A DNA stretch of 64,000 bases from Cercis canadensis. Lineage: Eukaryota; Streptophyta; Magnoliopsida; Fabales; Fabaceae. The notes under the pieces were generated by a model. The model saw only the letters and a list, made by a program, of their open reading frames with translations, was not told the origin of the DNA and ran no database searches. Shown here piece after piece: positions 34,435 through 47,178 of the stretch. Within the stretch, counting starts at the first letter, position 1. Every line of letters begins with the position of its first letter. A program made the position numbers and the translations under genes. The stretch covers positions 31,852-95,851 of the forward strand of contig QAOA01008427.1 of assembly GCA_003255065.1 (NCBI GenBank), read 5' to 3'.

Positions 34435-34800
34435 TCATAATATGACTAGTGTTGAGATATTTTTGACTAAGATGAAAGTATTTTTGAAACAAATTCCTTT
34501 ATTGCAAATTTGAGTCTTGGTTAACTTATAATCTATTTGAAGTTTTGAACCATTAGCACTAGACAAAGACTCTAAAGTCTTTTCATAGTAATTAGTAGGA
34601 ATTAATCCTTCTTGAATGCAATTTATGTCTGCTCCTGAGTCTACTAGAGCTATAAAATTCTTATGATATTCTTCATTAATGATTAATGATATCTTACAAT
34701 ACCATTTTTGAATTTGAACCTTATTGATAATATTCAAATAAGTTTCACGAGTATCTGAAGATTGTCCAATATCTTCATCCATATATTTTTGACTAGTATG

Positions 34801-34831
<31 letters not shown>

Positions 34832-34917
34832 CTACTATAATGTCTAATTAAAACTTGATCTTCTAATAAACCATAACCATGATATCTATTGACTCTGTAG
34901 CCAAACCACCTAGCCAT
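34435..34917 (-). pseudogene. Pararetrovirus first-ORF and protease fragment, second segment
   Basis: Its start is homologous to the ORF at 31020. It also has ALVDSGADINCIQEGLIP and SANGSKLQIDYKLTKTQIC from the protease. A (TA)n run is at 34799-34824. This segment is rearranged relative to the other copies. Confidence 0.65.
34799..34824. repeat. (TA)n microsatellite
   Basis: Thirteen TA units within the pararetrovirus cluster, in the segment where first-ORF and protease homologies meet. Confidence 0.9.
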
Positions 34918-34988
34918 TAATGAGCATTCATCTCATGAAAAAGAGTGCTTATACACCCATTACCCCCACCTAATTGAACAGGCGACAA

Positions 34989-35000
34989 GCTCTAATACCA
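34989..35000 (-). other. tRNA-Met primer-binding site of the pararetrovirus, copy 2
   Basis: On the minus strand it reads TGGTATTAGAGC. It is 3.9 kb from the first primer site and has homologous leader sequence on its upstream side (35001-35480 matches about 31122-31640). Confidence 0.7.
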
Positions 35001-35483
35001 CTTGGAGCAAGATCGTCTTACTTTTGACTTTAATGATTAATAATAAAGAAGATAATGATTAATGAGTAAGTCAAAAACTTTAACGAAAGGGTGCAGAAAT
35101 TAATTTAAACATGAAGAACAAGTAAAAGTTTTGGTATGAACAGTAGCTTATGAATATTGCCGTGAATCGTATTCATGAACAGTAACTTCAAAAATAAAAG
35201 GGAGGTTAATCCGACAGTAGTCTGCACTGGAAAGCAAGTAATGGATTATGAATGCAAAAAGTATTGAAAATAAACTTGATATTAAACAAAGTAACACTTA
35301 CAATCTTTGAAAGTTCTTGAAACTTGCTTTGAAATCAGTTACATACAAAGTATTGATACATAAGGAGAGGAGAAGAGGGACTTTGAAGGTTAATGAAAGG
35401 GTTTTCTAACTTAGGCTTTGAAACTTTGAAAATCTAGGACTAAGGAAGAAAGCTTCACTTGGGAAAGCTTAAGGATGAAAATT

Positions 35484-36050
35484 TTAGGGTTTTTCATGTG
35501 TTTTTTTTATCAAAATTTTATGTTGAGCATGATAACAAATTCCTTTGATCCATTCTGGGACTTTGCTTTGAAGGATTAATTCAATATATCTTTTTGGAGG
35601 AAAGGTTTCAAAATAATTGATGATACAATGAGATAATTTTCTTCTAAATTCATCTAATTGGTCAGGGCTGGTAATGATGACATTAGAAAGGTATCCATAA
35701 TCTAAAAGTTTTTGAGGAGTTAAAATTATTGGTTCTTCTTTAAAATGGATTGTAATTGGTTGATAAAGGGACAAGTCTAGGGAGGCTTTACAAATACTAT
35801 AAGTAAGGTGACATTTACAGTCAGACATTGAAAGGAGAATTTCTTGACACAAAGGATCTTCTTTGAGGCATTCATTTTTTGTGAAGCCATAATAACATTC
35901 CTATATCCAGTTCATTCCTGGAATGAGTTTGTTGTCGCAAGTTTCTTTTACTAAAGCTTCATGAATAAACTCTTGTCTATTGAGTTCAGTGCTTTGAAGT
36001 TTTTGGTAAATAAGTTCTCTGCAATCAACGTCTGGTAATTGATTGAGAAA
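35484..36050 (-). pseudogene. Pararetrovirus ORF of unknown role
   Basis: It reads MCQEILLSMSDCKCHLTYSI, ILTPQKLLDYGYLSNVI and PPKRYIELILQSKVPEWIKG, and before it ELNRQEFIHEALVKE. I do not recognise a motif. It lies between the repeat-rich ORF and the leader. Confidence 0.5.
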
Positions 36051-36057
36051 ACTATGA

Positions 36058-36366
36058 GTGAGGAAGAAGACTCTTGACTTTTTCTTTTCTTTTTCTTTTT
36101 CATCTAATATTTTTTTAACCAGTGGGATTAAAGTTTTGACACTCTTACCGCTCTCACCTTTGTCTTCAACTAGTGGGGCTAAAGCTTTGATATTCTCTGT
36201 TGTCTCACTCTTATCTTTAGCTAGTAGGGCTAAGATTTTAGTATCACTCTTACTTGTCTCTCATTTTTCTTTAGCCAGTAGGGCTAAAGTTCTATCTTCC
36301 AAATCATCAAGATTTTTGAATTTGTTTTCATCATTCAGTGAAGATGATGATGATATTCCACTGTGA
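36058..36366 (-). pseudogene. Pararetrovirus repeat-rich ORF, second copy
   Basis: It is homologous to 24394-24700. The peptide phrase AL(A/L)(P/A)L(A/V)(K/E)(D/E)K recurs four or five times before a lysine-rich end. Role unknown. Confidence 0.5.
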
Positions 36367-36532
36367 GCCAATTAGGCTGACAGAGCTTTTACTTGCCTTT
36401 TGAAAGAATCATTTTGTTGAAGTAAATCAAAAATTTTGTAAGTAAGATCATTTATGAAATATTATATTGTGCTACAAGTAGGACAAAGCTTGTGATGATA
36501 TTTTTCAAGAGAAAAACGAAAATTGTCATAAA

Positions 36533-38880
36533 GTACTCGGAAGTCGCTATAACGCGAATGACGAAAATGAAAAGAGATTTAGTTTTAGAAATGAAAACTC
36601 TGGAGTTGCCACCAATTGTATTAAAAATCGGAGAACAATTGGAAAACCCCTTTAATTTTCAAAAAATATGTTAGGCACCCTATAACACCCGTCTAAACGA
36701 CGGTTACCTAAAATTAATTGTGCAAATTAAATTATGGCCTAATTGTATTTATTTTGTCCCTAAAAGAAAAATAGGTGATTATTCACAATGGGACTTGATT
36801 CGTCACCCTTGAATGCCTACATACCCTAATTAGAGATCAAAGTCCGCATAGTTCGCAATGATTCAAAAGGAATTTTTATTTTATTTTTCAAAAATAAAAT
36901 TAAAAGAAATTCAAAACTTTCAAGTTAAAATTATGTTATGCATGAATCTAATCGCGTCCTACTCCTTCCACTTTATTCTCACGCTTCTCCGTTCTCAAAG
37001 TGACGCTTATCCTTACCTCGAATAGATAAGAGAGCCACCCCTATGGGGGTAAGTCGCTCTTATCCATCCCTTGATAAGTAAAGGGCATATAGATACTATT
37101 TGTACATATCTAACTAAATAAAATACAAAATGCATAATTTTACTCCTAATTTTATTTTAGTTAAACTATTTAAAATAAGAAAAATTAAAATAATAAATAA
37201 AAAATTAAAATAAATGAATAAATAGATAAATAATCTAAAATAAAAAAAAATTACAATTAAAATAAATAAATAAATAAAATAATCTAACCCTAAAATAAAA
37301 TAAAATAAAGGTCTAATCTAAATAAGCAATTAAAAAAAATAAAAATAAAAATAAAATAAAATAAAAAATTGCATACTATACTTCAAGCCCAAGGAAAAAA
37401 AATGCTAAAGGACTTTCTTCGAATTTGGCCCAATCAGCAACCAAAAATCTGAAACCTATTTTAAATTTTAGCCCAATCAGCATTTAAATGAAATCAGCAA
37501 CCCAAGGACTGAAGCCCATTTCGAATTTTGGCCCAATTCTAAACTCAAATAAAACTAAAGTAACAATTTAGCCTTGACACAATCAGGATTAACCCATCAA
37601 GCCCAATTCGAAAATGAGTCCAACTTACTAACATTTCAACCCAATAGACTAATGCATCAACATAAGAAAAACTACCAAGAACAAAGCCTAAACCAAATCA
37701 GCAAAGCAAACAAATTTGACCCAACCAATTTTGTGGGCCTGGTCCAACAAAGAGAAAGAAAACTCAAGCAAGTAAACTAACCCAGACAAATGACAAAAAG
37801 ACAAAGCATATATTAGCCCAAACAAAACAACAATAAATGACCCATAACTAAAAAATCCCCAAAATAAAAAATAGCCCAAAATCTGAAATTTAAAACAAGT
37901 AATAAAAATAAAAGAAAACAAAAACACTTACACAAAAGCAAGGAAGAAAAGAGGTGCGTACAGAGCAAATAGAAAGGAAATACGCTACTGGGAACAAGGC
38001 CAAAAACGGAAAAGAAGAAACCACCCCAATCTTTCTCTTTCAATCCTTAAACCCATGGATTTGGGTTCTTTCAAAAATTGATTACTGAAGCAAGGGTTTA
38101 TTTTTCTCCATATAACCTTCTCTCAAAACTTAGTTTCTCTCTTCAAGTTGGTTTCTCTCTTTAAAAAATAGGTCTTTCTCTCTTCCCATGAAATTGTTTT
38201 ACTTCTACTTGAGACTAATGAAGAGAACAAGAATGGTGTAAATGTGATTGTGTGTTGTATGCATGTGAAAATGTATGAGTGAGTCTTGAAAAATATAAAG
38301 AAAATAGAGGGATTAACAAAGACTTGCTTTCTCCCTATGTTCTCTTTCTCTTAAATTTCTATTTCGGTTCTCCGTACTGCTGTTCTTGCTTTCCTTGTGC
38401 TGCTGTTCTGCTTCTTTCTCTGTGTTTTTGTTGCTGTTCCCTCCTTGCTAAATGGTCTCTCTTCGGTTCTCTCTCTCTCTCTATCTTGCTGCATCTTTCT
38501 CTTTCTTGGGGTCTCTGTTTTCTGGTGTTTCTGCTCTCCGAAAATCTGTTTCTATTCTTTTTCTGTTGGTCCCTGTTTCTGGTGTAGCTCTCTCTTATTT
38601 ATACTGAACTTACAACTCTTCCCATGCACTCACGTTTCTCACTTTCATCTCCACCTTCTTCATGTTTCCCTCTCTCTCTATCGTCTCTAATTGCTGCCCA
38701 TCTCCCACGTTCTTCCCCTCTCTCACGTCTCTATTTTCTCCTTTTATCAGCACATGCATATGCACCCACCTCTTGCAACTTCTTTTATTATTAGAAGGAA
38801 AACTCCCCATGCACCACGTCTCTTATTTTGCTTCTAACCGCTTTATATATTTCTTTTATATTTGGACGAAAATGAGTGTC
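36533..38880 (-). mobile_element. Non-coding LTR-like element with GTTGCCACCAA signature, copy 1
   Basis: It interrupts pararetrovirus sequence that is continuous at 24840-24870. The flanks CATAAA at 36527-36532 and 38881-38886 look like a target duplication. It shares with 43993-47939 the block around GAG(T)TGCCACCAATTGTATTA near its left end, then the CCGTCTAAACGACGGTTACC region. There is no long coding sequence. 38340-38760 is pyrimidine-rich with simple-sequence reading frames. It could be a long solo LTR or a LARD-type element. Edges are within a few bases. Confidence 0.6.
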
Positions 38881-38889
38881 CATAAAAAT

Positions 38890-39110
38890 AATATGCTATT
38901 ATTTCTAAAATTAATAATTTACTATTAAAGTCATTAATATTCCAAATAACATCTAATATTACTATTTCACAGTTATCTAAATTTACTAAGTTACCTCTGT
39001 AATGAAAATTAGATTGTCTAGGCCAGACATGTAAGATTTTATCACAAAAAAAACATCAGTGATTGTTAAGGATCCATCTGCAACACTAAGTTTATTAGTA
39101 TGAACAATAA
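38890..39110 (-). pseudogene. Pararetrovirus fragment, probably movement-protein region, copy 2
   Basis: It is homologous to 24870-25110 and lies on the other side of the insertion from the 36058-36366 piece. It includes the translated text NLDNCEIVILDVIWNINDF. Confidence 0.35.
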
Positions 39111-39169
39111 TATTCTATAGTATGAAGTAATAAGTGTTGAAAATATGGATGCATTAAGAAAATGACTAA

Positions 39170-40090
39170 TTAAATCTTTTTGTTAGGTATTGGATACCTA
39201 ATCCATTGAAGAACTTTGTTAAGAGGCTTATAATTTATGATTAACCTATGTACTCCTCTTTCTTGTTCATCTTGTTTATTAACATAAAAAGCTGCACAAC
39301 TCCAAGGAGATTTGCTTGATCTAATGAGTTTCTTGTCTAACAACTCTTGAATCTCTTTTTTACAAATTTCTAATAATTCTTTATTTACTTGAATTGGTCT
39401 TGCCTTGGTAAGAATCTTACTCTCATGAAAATCTTTTTCACAAGGTAATTCCACCATATGCTTTTTCCTTTGCCAAAATACATTTGGAAGATTTGCACAG
39501 ACTTCATTTTCAATTTTCTTTTGAATCTTCTCTATTCTTTCTTTTACATGAGGATTTTGAATTTGTTCTTCTATTCTTTTGTAATGAACTTCTTGATTCA
39601 AGTATTGAATTTGTTTTTGTTTCTTCATTATCATAATGATAATAGAGATTGAAGTATTTTGAATTTCATTAACATCTTTGTCTTTCATTGGTGTAAGAAA
39701 TTCAAATATGATTTCTTTACCACCTTGAATAATATGTATTCCTTGAGGAGTTACATGAAAATGATAAATTTGAATAAAGAAAGGAGTTCCTAATATGACT
39801 GGTGTTAAAATATTCTTGACTAAAATAAAAGTATTTTTGAAACAAATTTCTTTATTGCAAATTTGAGTCTTGGTTAACTTAAAATCTATTTGAAGTTTTG
39901 AACCATTAGCACTAGATAAAGACTCTAAAGTCTTTTCATAGTACTTAGTAGGAATTAATCCTTCTTGAATACAATTCATATCTACTCCTGAGTCTACTAG
40001 AGCAATGAAATTTCTATGATATTCATCATTAATGATTAATGATATTTTACAATACCATTTTTGGATTTGAATCTTGTTAATGATATTCAA
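39170..40090 (-). pseudogene. Pararetrovirus protease to RT N-terminus
   Basis: An open stretch of 306 residues runs from LINKIQIQKWYCKIS-like text through the protease motif ALVDSGVDMNCIQEGLIP and TPVILGTPFFIQIYHF to the RT start KARPIQVNKELLEICKKEIQ and SSKSPWSCAAFYVNK. It is relatively well preserved, but it is a fragment of a broken copy. Confidence 0.75.
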
Positions 40091-40142
40091 ATACGTTTCA
40101 TGAGGATTTGAAGATTGTCCAATATCTTCATCTTTAAAGATA

Positions 40143-40913
40143 TTTCAAAAAGATATCAATGGCATAAGAAAATCATAATCAACAGAAACTTTAAAGAGAA
40201 ATGATAAGAAGATCTTAGCAACAAGTTTTATAGTGGTTCAACACTAAGGCCTACATCCACTTCTCCCAAGCATTGGGGTTCCATTAAAATCTGAGGTTAA
40301 TTTGACCAAGCTTCTCAAAGCTTTTTACACCCTTGGTTTCTCACACAAAAGCTCATCAAGAAACTTTCTTCTTCTAGTATAACACTTAGAAGTCTCTCTC
40401 AAGGATTTCCTATTGAAATCCTGAGTTATCAACACTCAAAAGGAAATTTAGCTCCATTGAGGTACTCTCTATCTATAGAGCATATTTTACATAAGTTTGC
40501 ACATAAGAAAGAAGAAGATTCTTAGTAAAAATGAAAGATTGAAAGGCCTCTGTATTTTCTTCTTTCTATTTCTCTCCTCTACTTGCTTCAAATGGCAAGG
40601 GAAAGTTGCATAATAAGGAAGAAAGGCAGCATGTGAAAAGCAATCTTCACCCTTGATCAAAGGAACAATTGTCAAGCTGAGATGCACTCCAATTCCACTA
40701 ACTATTCTTTTGTCTTGTAGTGTCTAAAGAGGTTACTTTATACCAACTTCCCTTGAAAGGTGGATCTATACCAAACCTTCATAGGGAAATGGTTAAAAGC
40801 ACATGTGAAGCAGCATTCTGACAACCATTTTGAGATCTGAAGACTTAGCATGCACAACAGCAGCTAGAAGAGAAGAGCTGGTTTAAAAACTAGTTCTTTC
40901 GAATAAGTAAAAC
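40143..40913 (-). mobile_element. Partial 3' LTR of the SIRE-like element
   Basis: It matches 43905-43992 and 47940-48365 of the 5' LTR with only scattered differences. It also contains about 250 bases (40242-40492) missing from the 5' LTR around the nested insertion. Confidence 0.75.
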
Positions 40914-41012
40914 CAATTCTTTCCTTTCCATATCTCATAAGGAGTTTTTTTTCAAAATTGGTCTAATTAAACATCTGTTCAAGATGTAGCATGCTGTATT
41001 TACAACTTCAGC

Positions 41013-41333
41013 CTAGAAATACTTTGGCAAATCATTTTCACAAAGCATAGTTCTGCCCATCTTAACTAGTGTCCTATTTTTCCTCTCAACAACACCATTC
41101 TGTTGTGGAATTTTAGGACAAGAAAAATTGTGGTGGATTCTTGAATTTTCATAAAAGCTTTTGAAAAACTTATTTTCAAATTTACCACCATGATCACTCC
41201 TAATTGAAGATATTGCAAAACCTTTTTCATTTTGAACCTTTTTGCTAAATTTTTCAAACACAGAAAAAGTATCATCTTTATGAGCTAGGAAGAACACCCA
41301 AGTAAACCTAGAATAATCATCAATAATAAGCAA
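41013..41333 (-). pseudogene. copia integrase core part
   Basis: It reads DDYSRFTWVFFLAHKDDTF, IRSDHGGKFENKFF and PQQNGVVERKNRTL, the typical D and E regions of Ty1/copia integrase. Confidence 0.75.
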
Positions 41334-42007
41334 ACATATTTCTTTCCATTTAAGCTCAAAGTAGGTGCTGGTCCAAATAAATCCACGTGAAGTAGTTGCA
41401 ATGGCCTAAAGGTTGACAACACTTTCTTAGAACTGAAAGAGGACTTAATCTGCTTTCCCTGCTGACAAGCAGTACAAATTTTATCCTTTTCCAAAACTAT
41501 CTTAGGCAATCTTGAGACTAGTTCTTTCTTTGAAAGTTTGGCAATCAATTTTAAATTAGCATGGCTAAGTCTCCTATGCCACAACCAGGAGCTACTACTT
41601 TGAAAAACAAAACAGGTTTCCTTTTTGAAATTCAAAGAATCTTTGGACACAACATACAGATTTGAACTTCTTGGACCAACAAACAGTATATCATCAAATT
41701 TCCTATTATGAATGATGCACTTAGATGCTTCAAAGATAATTCTATGACCTCTATCACACAATTGACTGATGCTTAACAAATTGTACATTAAGCCTTTCAC
41801 AAAGTACACATTTTCAATAAACAAAGAAGGGGTTAAGCTTATTTTACCTATACCTACTATTCTACCTTTGTTGTTATCACCAAAAGTTACTGCTCCCAAG
41901 TCCTCCATGTCAATGGAAACAAACTTTGAATGGTCTCCTGTCATGTGCCTAGAACAGCCACTATCAAGATACCAACAATCACTCTTGGCTTGATAACATA
42001 CCTGCAA
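41285..42007 (-). pseudogene. copia protease and pre-integrase
   Basis: It reads WYLDSGCSRHMTGD (protease D-S-G motif), WLWHRRLSHANLKLIAKLSK (GAG-pre-integrase zinc region) and CTACQQGKQ, then LHVDLFGPAPTLSLNGKKY at the integrase start. Confidence 0.8.
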
Positions 42008-42175
42008 GTAGATTAGACAGACTTAGGTACCCAAACTTCTTTGGGTCCTTTCAAGTTAGCAACAGTTGTACCCTTAGGCGCCCATATCATTTTCCTAGTT
42101 GCACAAAGTTTCTTATATGAGCATGCATTAGGAAAATGTCCTGAAAAACCACAATAGAAGAAGTTCTGTCATTAC

Positions 42176-43201
42176 TCATTTTTGCCTTCCAAAGAGAGAA
42201 TTAAGATTATCTCTTCCTTGAACAAAATCTACTAAATCTTTGGACAATTCATCAACTTTTCTTTTTAGTTCTTCATTCTCATTTAAGACAGAGACAATAG
42301 AACATTTTTCTTTTTCCAGAATCTCATTTTGATGTTGCAAGACTTTAAGTCTATTAGTCAAGGCAATATTGTCTTTCTTAAGTTTTTCTATCAAACTGAT
42401 TTGATTTTTTATTATTTTCTTTAAAGCAGTTATTTTAGCAAGCCTTTTTTCATAGTCAAAGGATAGATCATCAAATGCAAGACTTAACTCATCATACGTA
42501 GGTAGAGGTTCAAAATTTAGATTAGTTACCTCTCTCTTTTCACTGCATCCTTCTTCCTTGGTCATCAAACATAGATTTGCTATATTCCCTTCATCGGAAT
42601 CCTCACTGTCAGAAGTTGAGTCCTTATCACTCCAAACAGATACCATTGCCTTCTTTTTGTCCTTGTTGAAGAATTTCTTCTCCTTTAGATTTGGACACTT
42701 TGGTTTGATATGGCCTGGCTTCTTACATTCGTAGTAAATGATATGTTCTTTTGCAGCTTCTCCTTTTGTGAAGTTCTTTTGACCTTTTGACTGAAATCGT
42801 TTCCTCTTCTTCCTTTTTGTCATCATATCTAGAACTCTTTTAGTAATGAGAGCTACATCTTCATCACTGGAGACTGTATCTTCCTTTACACTGGTTTCTA
42901 CAGCATTTGAAGTGAGAGCTAAGCTCTTCTTTCTATCAACTGCAATGGACTTTTTCTGCATAATCATTATCTGGTGTGACTTTAGAGTTCCTCTTAGTGC
43001 ATCCACAGTGAGCTCATTGGATTCAGCATACTGAAGCAAGACAGTAACCTTCGAGTCCCACTTCTTAGTAAGACATCTTAAAATTTTCTTGACTTGCTCT
43101 TTCTGAGAATAAATTTTGCCAAGTCCTTTAAGGCTATTTATAATGCTTAGGAACCTGGTGAAAAAGGAGTCCAAAGGTTCATCTTGAGTCATATGGAACA
43201 T
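42176..43201 (-). pseudogene. copia gag, SIRE-like
   Basis: 341 residues: an N-terminal gag part (KWDSKVTVLLQYAESNELTV), a zinc knuckle YYECKKPGHIKPKCP near 42705-42745, an acidic serine-rich stretch and a C-terminal coiled coil of about 100 residues (KKIIKNQISLIEKLKKDNIA). The layout is typical of SIRE gag. It belongs to an incomplete element. Confidence 0.75.
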
Positions 43202-43669
43202 CTCATACTAAGTAGAGTAGATGTTGATCTTGGCCTCTTTAACATGACTAGTTCCTTCGTGGATTGCAGCAAGCCTATCCTACATCTCCTTAGGCGTATT
43301 GCAGGATGCAATATTCTCATACTCTTTTGCAGATACAGCACATACTATGTTGTATCTTGCCTTAGAGTTAAGAGTGAATTTGAGTTTGTCTTCTATAGTG
43401 AACTCATGTTCATCCTTTAAGACAGCAACATCATTCATTATTTTTGTTGGAGGTGTGAGACCATTTCTAACGATTTGCCAAACTTCTTAATCGATTGCCT
43501 CAAGGTATATCTCCATGTGATGCTTCCAGTAAGGGTAGTTTTCTCCATTAAAGAAAGGAGGCTTGTGTGAAGAGTGTGACTCATTTTGACTGTTCATGAT
43601 TCCTGCAACTGAATAATACAGATCTTTTGCTCTTGGTTAGTTAAACCAACATAATAAAATGAGCACCAA

Positions 43670-43681
43670 GCTCTGATACCA
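43670..43681 (-). other. tRNA-Met primer-binding site of the SIRE-like element
   Basis: On the minus strand it reads TGGTATCAGAGC, the exact complement of the initiator methionine tRNA 3' end used by copia elements. It lies six bases from the LTR end (CCTGTAACA). Confidence 0.85.
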
Positions 43682-44833
43682 ATTGAATGTTACAGGAAAC
43701 ACTCCTAGAAGGGGGGTGAATAGGAGTTTATCGAAATTATTAAATCAAATGATTAAACCCAGAAAATAATTCATGAGCTAGAACACTGTAATACTAAGTT
43801 CTATGACTATAGAACAAAATTAAAACACGGAGAGGTATAGATCTATTTCAAAGAGTATATTAGTTATGAATCAAACCAGAAATTTCAATTCAAATTAGTT
43901 CAAAAAGATATCAATGGCATACGAAAATCATAATCAATAGAAACTTTAAATAGGAATGATAAGAAGATCTTAGCAACAAGTTTTATAGTGGTCAATCACA
44001 ACATACCCGAAGGTCGCTACAACGTAGATGACTAAATAAAAAGAGATTTAGTTTTCGAAATTAAAACTCTAGAGTCGCCACCAATTGTATTAAGAAAATA
44101 GGGAACAATTGGAAAACCTTTTTTTCTATTAAATAATAAAAAACATTGGTCTGCGAACCAGAGAGGGTTCGGGAGTCTGTTTATGCGTGGGGAAGGTGTT
44201 AGACACCCCACAGCATCCGTCTAAAGACGATTACCCTAAATTAGTTGTGTGAACATAATATGGCAAAAAATGTATATTTTATTTACCCTAGAATAATAAA
44301 TTGATTACAAGAATATTTGACAAAAATAAGAACCCAAAATTTAAACGTGCAATTCATGAATTATCTACCGAGACTTAAATCCTTCCACCCCTTCATAGCA
44401 TGAAGAGACCGTTCAGGGTGGCATTACCTTCACCTAGATTAGATAGAGAAAGGCATCCCATATAGGACTGACTCGCCCTATCCTCCCATGATAAGTGAAA
44501 GGGGCATGCAGACACTACGCGACACAGGTATATTTTTACATGCAATGCAAATGCATGATTTTAAATATTACAAAACTTGTCTCAAAATCTAAGTACTGAG
44601 AAATCTTAAATTACATCCAAAAATAAAAAAAAGAGATAAATAAAACAACGTTCTTGCTCCAAGCTTGCATCTGGATATATTCCGGTTGGGCCTTCCGATT
44701 TGCTTGTACTCATAATTACCATGAATTATGTCCGAGGACACTCATATATACCAAAACACAAATTAGGCAAGACTTAAAGACTTATGGTTATAAAGAGACA
44801 AAACTGAGAGTGAATGAGAGCCAAAACTTAGAG

Positions 44834-45860
44834 TGAACTAGACATGCAAAAATTTTAAAAATTATTTACATTGAAGCCACATATCCTACGGTTTTAATAA
44901 AATCAAAATTACTTAATTTGGATTTGTACAACTTAAGAAAAAAAAAGACCGAACACTACTAGAGATAAGGCATCAGTGTCAGTGCAACCTTGAGCACCTA
45001 AGTTCAAACTCGAACTAGCAGTAAACTAGATATGGAAAAAATCTGAAAATTGCATACATTGAAGCACAGTCCTAATGAGATAAGAACCACATAAAATGGA
45101 GCTGTACAACTTCTAGAAAAAAATAAAATACTGAACATTGCCAAGGATAGGGCATCAGTGTCAGTGCAACATTGAGTAGGTAAGTTCAAACTCGAACTGG
45201 CAGTAAACTAGACATGCAAAAAATCTAAAAATTTCACACATTGAAGCTACACATCTTACGGTTCTAATGAGATAAGAACCATGTAAAACGGAGCTGTACA
45301 ACTTTAGAAAAGAAATGAAATACCTAACACTGCCAGGGATAGGGCATCAGTGTTAGTGCAACATTGAGTTGGTAAGTTCAAACTCGAACTAGCAGTAAAC
45401 TAGACATTCAAAAAATCTGAAAATTGCACACATTAAAGCTACACATCTTATGGTTCTAATGAGATAAGAATCACATAAAACGGAGCTATACAACTTTAGG
45501 AAAAAAAAATGAAATACCGAATACTGCCAGGGATAGGGCATCAGTGTCAGTGCAACATTGAGCAGGTAAGTTCAAACTCAAACTGGAGTAAACTAGACAT
45601 GCAAAAAATCTGACAATTGCATACATTGAAGCTACACATCTTACGGTTCTAATGAGATGAGAACCACATAAAACAGAGTTGTACAACTTCAGAAAAAAAA
45701 ATGAAATACTGAACACTACCAGGGATAGGGCATCAGTGTCAGTGCAACATTGAGTAGCTAAGTTCAAACTCAAACTGGTAGTAAACGAGACATGCAAAAA
45801 ATCTGAAAAGTTCACACATTGTAGCTGCACATCTTACAGTTCTAATGATACCAACCTCAC
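44834..45860. repeat. 182-193-bp tandem repeat, about 5.4 copies
   Basis: The phrase GTAAACTAGACATGCAAAAA (or a close form) recurs at 44834, 45021, 45203, 45395, 45588 and 45781. Each unit also has GGGATAGGGCATCAGTGTCA and TGCAACATTGAG. The later units keep a 192-193-bp spacing, which suggests recent homogenisation. Confidence 0.85.
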
Positions 45861-47178
45861 TTAATTCCAATCTTTGTAGCTCCAAAAACAATTAAAACAC
45901 TGAGCATTGCCAGTAGAAAACTGACAGCAGTAAAAGAAAAACATATAAACATTCTTTTCATGAAAAAACAGAATGGAGCCAACTTGATACTAAAACAGTA
46001 TGGGATTAATACTCAATATGCAAGATAGAAACTATTTAGACTCAAAGAAATATCACAAATCATCAAATCAAAAAAAAATGGAGCATAATGTCACAAAAAT
46101 AAGATAAGCCTCAAGACAGGAGCTCAAATTCCACAAGCAAATATTTAAGGAATCAACTGGATTCTCTGCTAGACAGCCTCACAAAAGTAACACAAATGAG
46201 TGAAATAGAAACAATCAAAAGCAGCAAATCAAATAAAAACCTTTCCATATAGGAAAAAAAGCAATTCCATGCTATTTACAATCCCAAAAGCTAAACAACC
46301 AGATTACAACCATCTCAAAGGCTCAAGGTCGACATTAAAATCAAGCCAAGAAGGTCAGCATCACCAAGTAAAAGTTTAGATCACGCCAACTAGAACAGCA
46401 ACAACAAAATGCATTAGAATGGCAATAGTGAAATGCACCTAAACAACAACAATATACATGAGGAAAAAAAATCTAGGCAAACACCAAACATGTCCAAAAT
46501 AGCAGGAAACTCATGCAGAATATCTCCCAAGATGGCCTAAGGATCCATCCAAGATGGCACAAAAACTACAATTAAAACCATCCTTGAAGCATACTTAAAC
46601 AGCTAAGAAATTAATCATCAATGAACGATATTCTTCAGGAGGATAGCACACCACCCATGATATTTTCTCAAATGTTGTCCACAAATATCATAATCCAGGA
46701 CATACAAAGTATGCTAAGAAAAGGACCATCAAGACCACTTTCACAAACATCATTTCAAATCAGAAATCAACCAGGAAACTCATATCTGCAATTTATTTAA
46801 CAATTTGGTGAATGCCCACATAAATACTAATTTAAATTAACAAGCCCATTTGTAGCCATTTCAAAATTCTTACTCCACATTCAAAAATTGACATAGATAA
46901 ATCAAAGAATGATCCCAAGCATCCATTTGGGAACATGTAGAGATCACCCTACAAGATCCAAAGTGCAATTAAAAGTTTCAGATTATACAACTAATCCAAG
47001 CACATTTTTACATAAGAATATTTCTCATTTTAACCACAAACATATCAGAAACAATAAAAACAACAGAGAATCACACCAGTTCAAGCTTAACGATTGAAAT
47101 TCATGCTATTCTATATTCTAATCATACCACAACAATCCGTTTTCGATGATGGGTCTGCTGTCCTTTGGGTCCTTGTTT

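Larger units (their letters stand above)
23647..40136 (-). mobile_element. Endogenous pararetrovirus (Caulimoviridae) cluster, broken
   Basis: Parts of at least three overlapping viral genome segments lie in the same orientation. They include a first ORF, coat protein with a zinc knuckle, aspartic protease, RT, RNase H, a probable movement-protein piece, a repeat-rich ORF, two leaders and two tRNA-Met primer sites (31110-31121 and 34989-35000). The head-to-tail order with repeated leaders indicates tandem or concatemeric integration followed by rearrangement. There are numerous breaks and every coding part is degraded; it is old. Two younger elements are inserted in it (25863-27328 and 36533-38880). 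The genus is not settled; petuvirus- or florendovirus-like relatives are candidates. Confidence 0.8.

Noticed and set aside
38279-38810. Several cysteine-, serine- and leucine-rich frames
   Set aside because: The DNA is a pyrimidine-rich low-complexity stretch in a non-coding element; there is no homology or consistent frame.
43670-43681. tRNA-like GCTCTGATACCA strings (also near 31110, 34989 and 51267)
   Set aside because: They are primer-binding sites adjoining LTR ends or viral leaders, not tRNA genes; no cloverleaf is present.
45486-45830. Minus-strand frame with repeated QCCTDTDALSL
   Set aside because: It is a translation of the 190-bp tandem repeat, and the frame is not kept in all units.
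44834-45860. CRISPR-like array
   Set aside because: The units are contiguous tandem repeats with no distinct spacers, in a plant nuclear context.
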